From Calliopum simillimum (lineage: Eukaryota > Arthropoda > Insecta > Diptera > Lauxaniidae), in assembly GCA_951812925.1 (NCBI GenBank), contig OX638368.1, positions 117,203,309 through 117,267,308 on the forward strand: DNA of 64,000 nucleotides, in the 5' to 3' direction. The notes under the pieces were generated by a model, which had not been told where the DNA came from, ran no database searches, and worked only from the letters and a program-made list of their open reading frames with translations. The position numbers were made by a program, and so were the translations under genes. The stretch's first letter is position 1, and every line of letters begins with the position of its first letter. Below, piece after piece: positions 34,426 through 44,959 of the stretch.

Positions 34426-36476
34426 CGGTGTCGGCAACTGCCGACGGCCTCGCGCCTGAGGGGGCCTCGCAAAAAAAAAAATTTAAATAATCCAATTTCA
34501 ATTCCATTATTTCCTTCAAACTAGGAAATTTTTTGAGCAAATTCGTCACAAATGGTTAAAGAAGGATGTTGTGACTGGAAAGATCTGAGTCGTATATTGC
34601 GAAGACATGAACTAAGTCAAGGACACTTGGAGTGCATGATAAAATGGATGGATTTCTATAAAGGAATAAAACACGGAAAAACAATAGATCAAGAAAATGC
34701 GAAATTGATTAGGGAATCGCAAAAGTATTGGTATAACTTGTTTGAAAGATTGTTAGATATAATAAACTACGTAGCCTTACATAATCTTGCATTTAGAGCT
34801 CATCGAGAATCAGTTCACTTTAGTGATAGCGGAAACAGTGGCAATTTTATTGACCTTTTCAAATTATTAGCCAAATATGATCTGACATTTCGGGAGCACC
34901 TGCAACGTATTAATGGAAAGCAAATTTATCAACATTATCTGAGCCATGACATCCAAAATGAATTAATTCTATTAATGTCTAAATCCGTTACTGACGAAAT
35001 TATAAACAGAGTTATACAAGCAAAATACTACGCCATCATGCTCGATTGCACTAGAGATGTGAGCCGTGTTGAGCAAATGTCAATAGTATTAAGATTTTGC
35101 AATTTTTAAACTGCAGCTATATATGAGCATTTCGTTGGGCTTATAAGCGTAGCAGAAACAATGGGAGAGTATTTAACAAATGCGATAGCAGAAGAACTAG
35201 ACAGAAATGGTCTAGACATCAAAAACTGTAGGGGACAGGGATATGGTAACGGCGCCAATATGGTCAATATAAATCCATGAGCTTTATTCACGCCATGCGG
35301 ATGCCACAGTTGGAATTTGCTTTTGATAGATGCAGTTAAATCTTCTACAATAGCCAAAACATTTTTCGGCTTTGTCAATAAAATCTACTTATGTGCTTTT
35401 TTCAAAGTCAACCAAGCGTTAGGATATTGCAAAAACTAAATTAAAATTGACTTAAAAATCTCCGTCTGAAACACGATGGGAGAGTAGAATCGCAGCATTA
35501 AAAGCGATATTTTTACAATTTTAAATACACGTGTGGTATGAGATTTTATTACGTGTAAACAATATAAATAAACTATGGCAATCGGTTCAAGTAAATTTGA
35601 AAGTCGCTATCGACACATCAAGAATTCCGTAATACAGGATTGCAGATGCTCAATTGTTTGTAAAAAAAAAAAATTGTTACGAAAAGGAAAAAAGAATCGA
35701 AAAGAAAGAACGAATGTTCGGTTATGAATATATAGATTAACCCATGTAATCTGCTGAAACACAGCATAGAGTAAACTTTTTCAATGCAATGGTAGACGCC
35801 ATCATAGTTGACACCGAATGCTGATTGAAAGCGCTAAACGAATATGATGAACGATTTGGTTTTATTTATGATATCAATTATTTGAAATCTATAACAAAAG
35901 GGGACCTTCTCAAGCATTGTAATGATATAGGTACAATACTTCGAGAAGGTGAAAACAGTGACATACAACCTTATGAACTGTATGAAGACCTCCTGATTTT
36001 AAGATCCAATTCACTCAACTCTGTTACCGATGCAAAACTACTTCTCCAGCACATTTTAGAAAATAGTTTGGCATAAGTATATTCGAATGTTTTTATAACA
36101 ATCAGGATAATGCTTACAAATTCATTCGTTACAGCCACAATTGAGAGAATTTTTTCGAAGCTTAAACTGATTAGACCTACTTAAGAAGCACGAGAGACTA
36201 TCTGCATTATCAGTTTTGTCAATTGAAGCAGAAATAGCGGCTGATGTTAACTATGACATAATCTTGAAAAAATTTAGTGAGGTTAAAAGCCGAAAAATTT
36301 GTTTAAGTTGTGATTGGTTTTGTAGTTTATGGTAACATTTGATTAACAATAAAACTTGTGCATATACCCATACATTAGTCTCAATCTATTTATCGTTTAC
36401 TTTCTCGGAAATGAAAAAGGCCTCGCAAAGCTGGTATCGCCGACGTCTACATTTGGTCTAGCGCCGCCACTGATAA
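34425..36476 (+). mobile_element. hAT-type (ZMYM/DUF4371) element, decayed
   Basis: The transposase remnants lie between GC-rich ends: AGGGCGGTGTCGGCAACTGCC followed by GGGGGCCTCGC (about 34424-34468), and GGCCTCGCAAAGCTGG followed by GACGTC and GCGCCGCCACTG (about 36420-36471). Read in reverse, the right end begins CAGTGGCGGCGC and contains GCGAGGCC, resembling the left end. These look like eroded TIRs. The size of about 2.05 kb is near that of this hAT group. The exact ends and target duplication are not established. Confidence 0.65.
34552..36181 (+). pseudogene. hAT transposase with TTF/DUF4371-type domains, broken
   Basis: An open frame from 34552 encodes 185 residues: the end of a TTF-type zinc finger (CDWKDLSRILRRHELSQGHL), then the DUF4371-like region (NLAFRAHRES, LAKYDLTFREHL, YLSHDIQNELI) and the start of the RNase H-like fold, YAIMLDCTRDVS, with the first catalytic Asp. 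After a stop the frame continues with CRGQGYGNGANM and TPCGCHSWNLLL, the expected next block. The middle is lost to many stops. The C-terminal segment reappears at 35825-36076 (GFIYDINYLKS, LREGENSDI) and ends with a hAT dimerisation scrap, TIERIFSKLKLIRPT (36130-36180). Not functional. Confidence 0.8.
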
Positions 36477-36480
36477 AGTA

Positions 36481-36771
36481 TAAACTTGTTTATGCTATTT
36501 GTTTTTAAAAACTTAATCTAAACCAAAAACGTTTAAGTTCTTAACCAAAATTGTTATGAAGTATAAATTTTATACCAAAATTGTATAAAAACTATTGACA
36601 AAAAGTCTCGTTATACACACAAAATTTAACATTTGTGGAAAAATCATTTTGCGCAGCAGTTCGGAGTGAAAATTGTCAAAAATAAAAAACTTAAAAGTAA
36701 CCCAATGTTAGAAAAATATTTTACTTACTTATTATGAGTAAAGAAAAAAGAATTGGAATATGTATATCTTC
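36481..36771. repeat. AT-rich stretch related to repeat R5
   Basis: TATAAATTTTATACCAAAATTGTATAAA-type text resembles R5 (38682-38940). The relation is weak. Confidence 0.3.
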
Positions 36772-37115
36772 AGGCCAGTTCCGTAATTCGCGTGGTTTCA
36801 ATTACTTTTTACACGATACACGATAAAAAGTATCAACATTTTTTTTGTGGAGAATTACAAGTTCTACAAATAATATTGATTTATGTATATTTACGAAAAA
36901 TTAACCGTTGCTGAATTATTTGATACATTCGAATTTTTCGACTTTTTGCGGTTCAATGGTTACTTTTTCGTTAATGCAAATCAATGTTATTTGTAGAATC
37001 TTCAATTCCCCACAAAAAAAATTCTAATACTTTTCGTAGTGTGAATAACCATTTTCATCAAAAAGCCTCCTAAATGAAAAGTAATTGGAAACACACGGAT
37101 TACGGAACAGGCCTG
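36772..37115. repeat. Hairpin (foldback) repeat, about 345 bp
   Basis: The left arm has CCAGTTCCGTAATTCGCGTG, TTTTTTTTGTGGAGAATT and TCTACAAATAATATTGATTT. The right arm has the complements in reverse order (AAATCAATGTTATTTGTAGA, AATTCCCCACAAAAAAAA, CACACGGATTACGGAAC). Arms are about 165 bases each around a centre near 36945, where GAAAAATTAACCGTTG meets CAATGGTTACTTTTTC. Confidence 0.85.
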
Positions 37116-37790
37116 CTTGTGTATGCGTAAAACGCTTTCGCTTGTCGTACTCTTTCTTTGTGTTATGAGGGTTGTTTTGTATGTCGTCATAATGGAACGA
37201 CTTCACTTGAATCGAATTGGTTGAATGACTTAGACGTGTTTGATATTGCTGTGTTGTGTATTTGTTTAAGTTATAAAAGTGTCTTAAGTCTAGTTGTTGA
37301 TACATTTGACCATCGTCACCTGCTTGCAGCCAGTACGCTGCATGCACCGATCATTGCCATTACCACGCAAAAAACTTAAGGATATTAAAGGAAAACCGAT
37401 TCACTTTGATAAATTTTCGTTCTTCTACTAACGCAATCAGATAAAATTTTATTCTTATTTAAATTTTATTTATCTAAAATTTCATAATATATAATCTTAT
37501 TTGTTTTTACAGATTCTATATGATTTTAAACTTTCCTGTAATGAAGGTCAAGATAAGTGTTGGCCAAAATTTCGACGAAATATTTTCTCTACAGTTAAGT
37601 ACACAGGAAAGGCAATATTGTGTTCAGAAGCAGATAAAAGATATTGTAAACTAAGTATAAATTATGCATATATCATTCTTACAGTTTTCAGCGTAGTACA
37701 ATTTTAAAAGTTTACAATTGAGTGATATCTTTTATTATGGAATTTATTGTGCCCATATAAACCAATCTATTATATGGGCATAATATGAAG
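37116..37790. other. Non-coding DNA with one perfect 11-bp hairpin
   Basis: TGCCCATATAA and TTATATGGGCA (about 37749-37780) form a stem with a 9-base loop. No T-tract follows in a terminator arrangement. No gene is recognised. Confidence 0.5.
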
Positions 37791-38681
37791 TTTATATTGG
37801 TGTATGCAATAATTTCCATCGTTTTTTTTTATTTGAGACTTTATTTAAAGAAAATGGTACAATGTATTTTATTCAAAGTTTTGCCCATCGCTAGTCACTA
37901 CTTTTTCCCATCTTTCTGGCAATTTATGGATTCATCCCAGAAAAACTGCGCCGGCTTGGCGGCCGAAAACGAATCGAGCCAATTTTCGATATCTTGAACT
38001 TAAGTGAAGCGTATTCCTGATAGAGCATTCTGCATCGATCGGAACAAATGGTAGTCTGATGGTGCAAGGTCTGGGCTATAAAGCGGGTGAGGCAAAATTT
38101 CCCATCCGTTGTTTTCCAGGTAATTTTTGACTGGCCGAGCGTCATCGTGGTGGAAAATGATTGACTCGTGTCTGGTCGCATACGTATGCCGCTCTGTCTC
38201 GATTTTCTGCTTCAATCGGACCAATTGTTGACGATAGAGTTGAGCATTAATGGTTTGGCCACCTGGCAACAGCTCATAATGGATCACACCTAGCTGGTCC
38301 TGACCAGGACGTTCTTTGCCTTCGACATCAAAATCACCACTTTTAAACCTCAAAACCACTCACGACAGCTTGATTCAGCTGGAGTATAGCCCCTATAAAC
38401 TTCTACAAGAATGCGATGACTTTCGGCAGCTGTTTTCTTTGAAATATAGTAGTGAAGTAAAACTTCCCGCAAATGTTGCTTTTTCGGCACGAACTCGGAC
38501 ATTTTGGAGCACAGTCAAATTTATGATACGGGTGAAAATTTTCAAATCTAATGATGCAGAGTTGTTGACAGATGCCTAAGCTTCAGATATAACGTTTCTG
38601 ATCTAATATTTAAGTCACCATGTATTGATGGCGACATCTTTTGAAAAACGATGGAAATTAATGCATACACCCAATATAAAA
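37791..38681 (-). mobile_element. Mariner element, internally deleted
   Basis: The TIRs are TTATATTGGTGTATGCAATA with AATTTCCATCGTTTTT (37792-37827) and, in reverse, TTATATTGGGTGTATGCATT with AATTTCCATCGTTTTT (38680-38645). TA lies at both borders. The 890 bp compares with about 1.3 kb for intact relatives. The flanks, AATATGAAGTTTA on the left and TATAAAATGGTTTAAAAT on the right, join to resemble the uninterrupted R5 text at 42310-42335. The mariner therefore probably inserted into an R5 copy. Confidence 0.85.
37869..38502 (-). pseudogene. Mariner transposase, frameshifted and internally deleted
   Basis: Starts at ATG 38502 with MSEFVPKKQHLREVLLHYY and the helix-turn-helix text SKKTAAESHRILVEVY, up to CREWF. 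A one-base loss then shifts the frame into RFKSGDFDVEGKERPGQ. Directly after PGQ the sequence jumps to DQLGVIHYELLPGGQTINAQ, so about 110 residues including the first catalytic Asp (TGDE block) are deleted. HHDDARPVKNYLE keeps the second Asp but lacks a few residues usual after ARP. LYSPDLAPSDYHLFRSMQNAL keeps the third. A stop, a further shift and RWEKVVTSDGQNFE with TAA at 37869-37871 end the frame. Inactive. Confidence 0.88.
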
Positions 38682-38940
38682 TGGTTTAAAATACTTTCAT
38701 ATGAACTTCTATATAAATTTTATACGAAAAAAGTATAAACGATTTTTATATAGTAATACTATAAAATTTAAACCAAAATAGTTTAAATTGCGCTAATACA
38801 TCATGTGTATACATTTTATACGAACATGCATAAACGGTTTGTATACCAAATAAAAGAATGGATTTTATACCCAGTTTGGTGTGGAACTGTATTCATCCAA
38901 TTTTGTTTGAATTTCACACCAAGACTTTTTGCTGTGTATA
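38682..38940 (+). repeat. Dispersed repeat R5, copy 1
   Basis: Matches 42045-42325 in reverse orientation. It shares ATGGTTTAAAATAC, ATATGAACTTCTATATAAA, AACCAAAATAGT, the AAACGGTTTG.ATACCAA segment, TTGGTGTGGA and an outer end close to GCTGTGTA. It is built largely of TATAAATTTTATAC-type palindromic words. The mariner at 37791-38681 abuts or interrupts it. Confidence 0.7.
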
Positions 38941-39299
38941 TAAAATAAATTGAATTGAAAAAATGTGACAAAGTGCAAAATGCTTAAGTGTGGACAAGCC
39001 AAGATCTTGAAATTCATGTGACGTAATTTATAGACGACCCCTAATATATTAATTTTTGCACAATAAAAGTCAATAGGGGTAAAAATCAGCAAATACTTTG
39101 TTTTTTAATAATTTAAAAATTTGGGAAAAGCCCCAATACAAATACATAGTAAGCATTCTCTGGTTGAAGCAATAGTTTTGATTCTCATTTGCATATCTTA
39201 AGTATTTCAATTGAACGGGGGGAGGGGGGTCAAATGTTGTATTTATTAAACGCAGAATCTCTTCAAACTAAGGTAGCTGATGTTACAAGCGCTTGTACG
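38941..39299. other. Non-coding DNA
   Basis: Includes a G-rich tract, GGGGGGAGGGGGG, at about 39218-39230. No gene is recognised. Confidence 0.5.
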
Positions 39300-39300
39300 G

Positions 39301-39338
39301 TATAAATTTGACTGTGCCGGTTCTTATTTAAGTCATTC
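39301..39338 (+). promoter_or_regulatory. Possible core promoter (TATA + initiator)
   Basis: TATAAA at 39301-39306 is followed by TCATTC at 39333-39338, a match to the fly initiator consensus with A at 39335, at a spacing within the usual range. It lies 80 bases before the ATG at 39418. In AT-rich DNA such pairs arise by chance; the interest is the position in front of a plausible open frame. Confidence 0.25.
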
Positions 39339-39417
39339 ATCAGTTTGCTAGCGATAACTGTGCACATTAATTTTAGTAAAAGTTATTTAAATTTTGTGAT
39401 TTTCAGCATTGATAAAA

Positions 39418-39702
39418 ATGGATGATGAAGCAGAGTTTATTTTTAATACACGTTGTCGTAGACGAAATATTGAAACTGATTTTTATGAAAGAATAGCGGC
39501 GGCATTAGGCCATGATATCGAAGAAGGATTTGCAGAAGATGCTGAAGAAGAAATAGATCCTTCCAGCTATGATGATGATGATGATGATAGTGTTGTTAAT
39601 TTTGTGCCAAAGACAAATGGAGGTTCTCATATTGAAAATGTCAACGTGAAAGTACGTGCGATCATGGATAGCGACAATGATGACGTTAATCCGGTCTCTT
39701 AA
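39418..39702 (+). CDS. Acidic 94-residue open frame, possible first exon
   Basis: From ATG 39418 in a good context (AAAATGG) the frame encodes MDDEAEFIFNTRCRRRNIET, a Tyr-Glu-Arg-Ile-Ala stretch, then a strongly acidic region with six consecutive Asp. The stop is at 39700-39702. A consensus splice donor, GTACGT, at 39652 lies in phase 0, so a coding exon 39418-39651 (78 codons) is possible. Upstream there is a candidate TATA/initiator pair. No domain is recognised. An acidic N-terminus of this sort occurs in piggyBac-type transposases and in many nuclear proteins, but nothing here proves either. It could be a host exon, a transposon relic or chance. Confidence 0.35.
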   Translation: MDDEAEFIFNTRCRRRNIETDFYERIAAALGHDIEEGFAEDAEEEIDPSSYDDDDDDSVVNFVPKTNGGSHIENVNVKVRAIMDSDNDDVNPVS

Positions 39703-41195
39703 TGAAACTGAAAAGTCGCTCATATTCATTTAGTTGTGTTTCTGGCAATTCAAAAACATCATCTGTTTGTATTTTATCGAAATGAATTTCTACAAAAAAA
39801 AAAAATAAACATAAAATAAAGCGAGTTCCTATAATATTTCCAAAATAACTATTTTGCCATATTTTTAGTTTCTTAATTAGAATCACCCTGCAAACACACG
39901 CATTGAACGAGAACCCACCAAATAAACCCACGGCGACGATTGGAACAACGTAAATTAATCTCTCTCACCGAATCGCGCCATGAAACCATGAAATGCAGCC
40001 AGTCTGTAAGTTCTTTCGCTCTTGGGTTTTTGGTATGCTGAGGCAGAATTTAAAATGAAAATTTATTTCGAATAAAACAAAAAACAGCTTGTTGCAATGC
40101 GCTGCATTCTCAAATTGAGTTATTTCCAACTGGTTGCGCATGCGCTTTCAAGAGAACACAGAAAAAAAGTCGCAGACTAAAAATAATTTATTATTTTCCA
40201 ACATCCGCCATCTTGGTGTGCCGTGCAGTGCAGTGCGACTTTGACCGACGGCATTTTTTCAATGCTGCATTTGATTATGGATGCGTCTGCGCCGTTGGTT
40301 GTTCCCTTGCATCTTTTTATTCAAAGGTTTGCGTCGAGTTCTTTGTTACGAAATTCAGTTTTTGTCTTTTCTTCACGTCATTTTTACTTGAGTTATTTCT
40401 TTATTTGGTTTATTTCGGTTTTGTATGCAAGATGATTTTTTTCCCGTGGCAATAAATTTGATAAATTTTTTCTTTTTTTGTATTTTTTTCGTTTTCATTC
40501 ATTTTTTACCTGCAGAGTCATCCCGAAATAAGAAATAAGCCATCATAAATAATTGGAATTGGTATGGTAGAGGAATATTATAGAGGGAGCGTGTGTTGCC
40601 GCCACCTTAGCATATGCGCAACAAAAACGATGAAGATCTCACTTTGGGAATTAAGTAGATATCTGTAATGTTTTTTTTTTTTTTTCGTTTCGAGATTTCA
40701 AGTTGATAATACTTTCGGGAAATTTTGGTATCTTTTTTTATAAATTATGGAGTTTATAAATTTTAGTCTGATTTCATGCTAGGTTGCACAGTGGATTTTT
40801 TTTTCTAAATAATTTTAACGTATTTTATAGCGGGGCATATGTTCGAAAAAAACCAAAAATTCAATAATTAGGGCCTATATATGTATTTAATTCGCACATG
40901 TCGGTACAGTGTTGAACCGATAAAGGAAATACAATCAAAAATCTCTCACAAAACAAAGCCCATTGGACCTCTGATGCCCAAAGTTTTCATATTGAGATTC
41001 TTTTTAGATTTTGTAAAAATATTCGCATTGCTCATTACTATCGTTAAGTGTCAAATTTTGTTGAGCACGAGACAATAGAAGACCACAAAATTTTGGCGTC
41101 AGTGAAACCTTTTTGTGGCATATTTTGAAGAACTATTTGCATTTTTTTCTATATAAAGTGCAATTGATTTAAACAATATTGCCAGCAGAAAAGCC
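39703..41195. other. Non-coding DNA
   Basis: Poly-T runs near 40672-40686. The frames at 40213-40455 are Phe-rich and motif-free. A moderately GC-rich patch at 40200-40330 contains CCGTGCAGTGCAGTGCG but no identifiable gene. Confidence 0.5.
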
Positions 41196-41199
41196 ATTT

Positions 41200-41533
41200 C
41201 ATACGGCTCGAAATAGTTGCTCGATTGGTTGACACTGAACCTGATTTTTGGAAGCACATTTTGAAAATCAATGAGACCCATCTGGCGGCGTTAACAAGCA
41301 AAACTACCGCATTTGGGAAACGGTGAATCCATGAATCCAAAAAGACACATTGACTGTCTACCCAGATCTTCAGATCCGATTCTCCGAACTATTTTTGGGT
41401 TATTTGACCAGTTTGTGCCGAAATCATCGCTATATCGCCCGAGACGCTCCAAAAAGTTATGGAAAATGCAGCAAAAATGACCAATAACAGCGGCCATTTG
41501 TTCGATTTTGTTTTCAAAGAGAAGTCAAAATGA
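41200..41533 (+). pseudogene. Tc3/mariner-like transposase remnant
   Basis: PDFWKHILKINETHL followed in another frame by GGVNKQNYRIW (41240-41315) corresponds to the PDFWxxILFSDEAHF…GYVNKQNYRIW block of the same superfamily as 25838-26685; the first catalytic Asp position reads Asn. After a gap, the C-terminal frame EIIAISPETLQKVMENAAKM…SGHLFDFVFKEKSK ends at TGA 41531-41533, in the style of these transposases (GGHLxDIIFH). The core is deleted and stops interrupt it. No TIRs were identified. Confidence 0.6.
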
Positions 41534-42044
41534 ATTGAAAAGGACAATTTGAATAAAAATATCTTATATACGTTCACATATGGTCAGTTCCACAGAGGTA
41601 CCACGCCCCATAAAAATCACTTCATCATGTCTCTGAAAATATTTAACGCATATAAATGAAATTAATACTCAAATATATAAAAACCTTTTTAAAATTTTTA
41701 CTTTTTCATTTTTTTTTTAATGCATTGTCGTACGAATGGTAAGTTACGTCACTCTGGAAATACCCACATCCACATAAAAGATGGCGTAGGTACCCTGTAT
41801 TTATTTTTTTTTTTTTTTTTTTATGAAAAGATTTCAGTTTATGAATTAGAATGTTTGGAAAACTGATAGAAGTCAAAAAATGGTTTAAATTGAATAGCTT
41901 CAAAACGATTACCTTTCTGTATATATAAAACACCCAATAACTTTGAATATTTTTGATTCAATTTAAACTATGAGGAAAACAATTATATTTCATATTCGTA
42001 TATATTCGGATCTTTCATAAAACGGATGTTGTTTTGATACTTCA
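41534..42044. other. Non-coding DNA
   Basis: T-rich, with a run of about 19 T at 41803-41821. No gene is recognised. Confidence 0.5.
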
Positions 42045-42325
42045 AAGTAAGCGTACACAGCAAATAGTTTGGGTGTAACATTCAAACCAAATTGGAATGG
42101 ATACAAATCCACACCAAATTTGATATGAAATCTATGCCACAACTTGGTATGCAAACCGTTTACACTTTTGTTCGTATAAAATTCATACAAATAAAGTATT
42201 AATACAATTTACACTATTTTGGTTTTAATTTAATAGTATTACCAAATAAAACTTTTATACTATTTTTGTATAAATTTTATATAGAAGTTCATATGCAGGT
42301 ATTTTAAACCATTTTATATAAAATT
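42045..42325 (-). repeat. Dispersed repeat R5, copy 2
   Basis: Reverse-oriented counterpart of 38682-38940, starting near TACACAGCAAATAGTTTGG and ending in AAACCATTTTATATAAAA. It continues without a transposon insertion, so it gives the empty-site form for the mariner at 37791. Confidence 0.7.
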
Positions 42326-43980
42326 CATATTTTGCTATAAGTATGACCAATTTACATAATTTTCGAATAAATATTTCGGAACTAAAAAATTATATTGATA
42401 CTTACGCAGTTTTAATTCCATAATCAAAAAATATCTTACATTACATTACTCAATAAAAGCGAATTTCTTTTCTGGATTATTTCTATAAACCGTTTGGCGA
42501 CTACTGCCCTAGACATAAGGCACAATTCCCATAGCCAATAGTTTGCTCAATTTATTTACTTATTATTATTTTTTTTTTCTCTTCATTTATTATGCTGTAA
42601 TTTATCTTAATGGTCATAAAATCATAAAAAAAAATCCAGTACTTGCTCGTATCTTTGATACACAAGTGGCGTTTATCTCAACAACAGCAGCAGCAAAATG
42701 AACTCACTTGCCTGTCGTCGTTAAGTAAATGTCTTTAATTGGTTTTTATTAATGTTTAAATCATTTGTTTAAAATGCAAATTAACATTTAATTTAAGCTG
42801 TTTGCAATGAGTATGGGCACACGCATACAGAGATAAGGACACAAACATACAATTGCAATTCTTAAAGCATTGCATGCATTGCACCAGCAACATGCAATGT
42901 TGTTGCTGCTGTTTAAATATAAACATTGGCGCAATTTTGCCATTTAACAATATTAAATGCAACAACAACAACAACGTCGACTATCGCCAACAACATTGAA
43001 ACTCCGACATTGCAAATTTGCATCAGTTAATAAATTCATAAACTTCATTTCATTTGAAATATTTACGTTCGTTTAATGATCATAAAATTCCTTGTTTGTT
43101 TGCAATTTTTATGTTGCCGACGACAATTTCTGTTGTTTGCAATCAATTAAGGTTTTACATTTTTATAATTTAATTTGAATTTATTAACTCGTAAGAGAAT
43201 GTTCAGATATATATACATAAGTATTTGGATGAGGAAATTCCAAACGATTGCCATAGCAAAATGATAAAAAATTTACATTGTTTAAATAGCATATTAAGTA
43301 TATTTTTAAGTCAATATTAAAAACAAAGCATATAGTTTTTCTTATTTTTATTTTTTAGTATTTTTAATTATGCACCCTATTGTTATAAAACATAGTCTTA
43401 GTGGGAATAGGATAAAATAGTTATACGATGTTAAGTGTAGGCCCAAAAATATTTGATACCCCTTGGGAATACATTTTCCATTAATATCAGAGAATTGATG
43501 AGATTTGCATAAGAATGGAACTAGATTTAACTTGTTAGGGCGTAAAATTCGTTAAATGGTTTTGAAGTAAATGCTGAAAAGCTACTCCCAGTAATATACG
43601 TACTCGACCTGACGCAGAAAATGTGAATAAATTCAATTAAAATGGTATTGGACGATCGTCGACAGACCATCACATATTGAATGAAAATGTTTATACTTAT
43701 ATGAAGGTGCCGTATTTGTCAACTTCAAAAGTATTGAAAAATTTCAAAAGTGAGGATACAAATTGCATTCCCATCCCTCGCACATTACATTCTTTCTTTC
43801 TTTTGGGAATAACCAAAATCGCAAGAGATGGAGCTTAACAGTTCTCGCTATAAACAGAGTATTGAAGATATTGAACATCAGTTGAGGGGGAGGGGGGCAA
43901 TAGGCAAGTGTACCCTTTACAGTTTCAATAGAAAATTAAATTTCCCATCGAAATAGCTCATTTAAAAAAAAAAACAAAAT
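42326..43980. other. Non-coding DNA with CAA/CAG microsatellites
   Basis: AACAACAGCAGCAGCAAAATG at about 42679 and AACAACAACAACAACG at about 42961. No gene is recognised. Confidence 0.5.
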
Positions 43981-44899
43981 TGCTTATGGGGCAAATTTTT
44001 CCCAAGTGATTCAAATAAGAAATTAAACGTAAAAAAAGCTATCAAAAAAATGATGTTGTGTAGCAACTAGTGAAGACTTTGTTAAATTTTTTTGTTTCTA
44101 AGATATTAAGTCTATACTAGAGAAAAAAAAGGACCAAAATTTTCCATATATCATTAAAAATTTCTACCTCAAATAGGTACATAAAAATAAGCAACTTTTC
44201 CGCCTCTGAGAAAATTATGTCTGGAAACAGTATTCCAGGAAAAAGTTGTGGTAATCGATATTGGCTCAAAAGTTATTAAAACTATAGTGAAGTCATGAAA
44301 GTCTTTTTTCATTAGTACAGAAAAACAAAACATTTTATGAAAAAAGTGCTTAAGGCATAAAATACTCAGAATCATATTGGGAATACTTGTGAATTTTTTC
44401 AGAACTTTCTGAGGCATTAATTAAAACGTTCCAAAAAAATACTCACACATATTGCTTAGATAATTCTAAGCATTTCTTGTCTTAAGCATTTTCTCCTAAG
44501 ATTCCGTGTTTTTCTCTACTACTGAAATAAGACTTTCACGTCTTCACTATGGTTTTAAGAACTTTTGAATCAATATCGATTGCCACAATTTTTTTCTGGG
44601 ATATTGTTTCTAGACATGTGGAGAGTGCCCACATATTTTGTATAATTTTCTCAGAGGCAGAGAAGTTGCTTAATTTTTATGTACTTATTTGAAAGAGAGA
44701 TTTTCAATACTTAATGAAACATTTTGGTCCAAAAAAAAAAAATATCATTTTATTCCCTGGTCTATGGTAAATATCTATGAAATTTTTTTTTTTTTTTTTG
44801 CAAAATTTTTACTAGTTGCTAGAAAACATCATTTTTATGAAAGCCTTTTTAACGTTTAGTTTCTTAGATGGCTCACGTGAGAAATTTTTGCCCTATGCT
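43981..44899. repeat. Large palindrome, about 420-bp arms
   Basis: The left arm runs from GCTTATGGGGCAAATTTTTC through AACTAGTGAAGA, TACATAAAAATAAGCAACTT, GCCTCTGAGAAAATTAT, AATCGATATTGGCTCAAAAG and ATAGTGAAGTCATGAAAGTC. The right arm carries the reverse complement of each of these in the opposite order (AAGTTGCTTAATTTTTATGTA, ATAATTTTCTCAGAGGC, CTTTTGAATCAATATCGATT, GACTTTCACGTCTTCACTAT), ending in GCCCTATGC. Identity is roughly 80 percent by eye. The centre is near 44430 with a short asymmetric loop. There is no coding content; small frames inside are incidental. Confidence 0.88.
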
Positions 44900-44959
44900 A
44901 AAAATATTTAAAGAAAAAAATTTCGAATTACAAAAAAAGCAAATAAAATTTCCTTTAAA

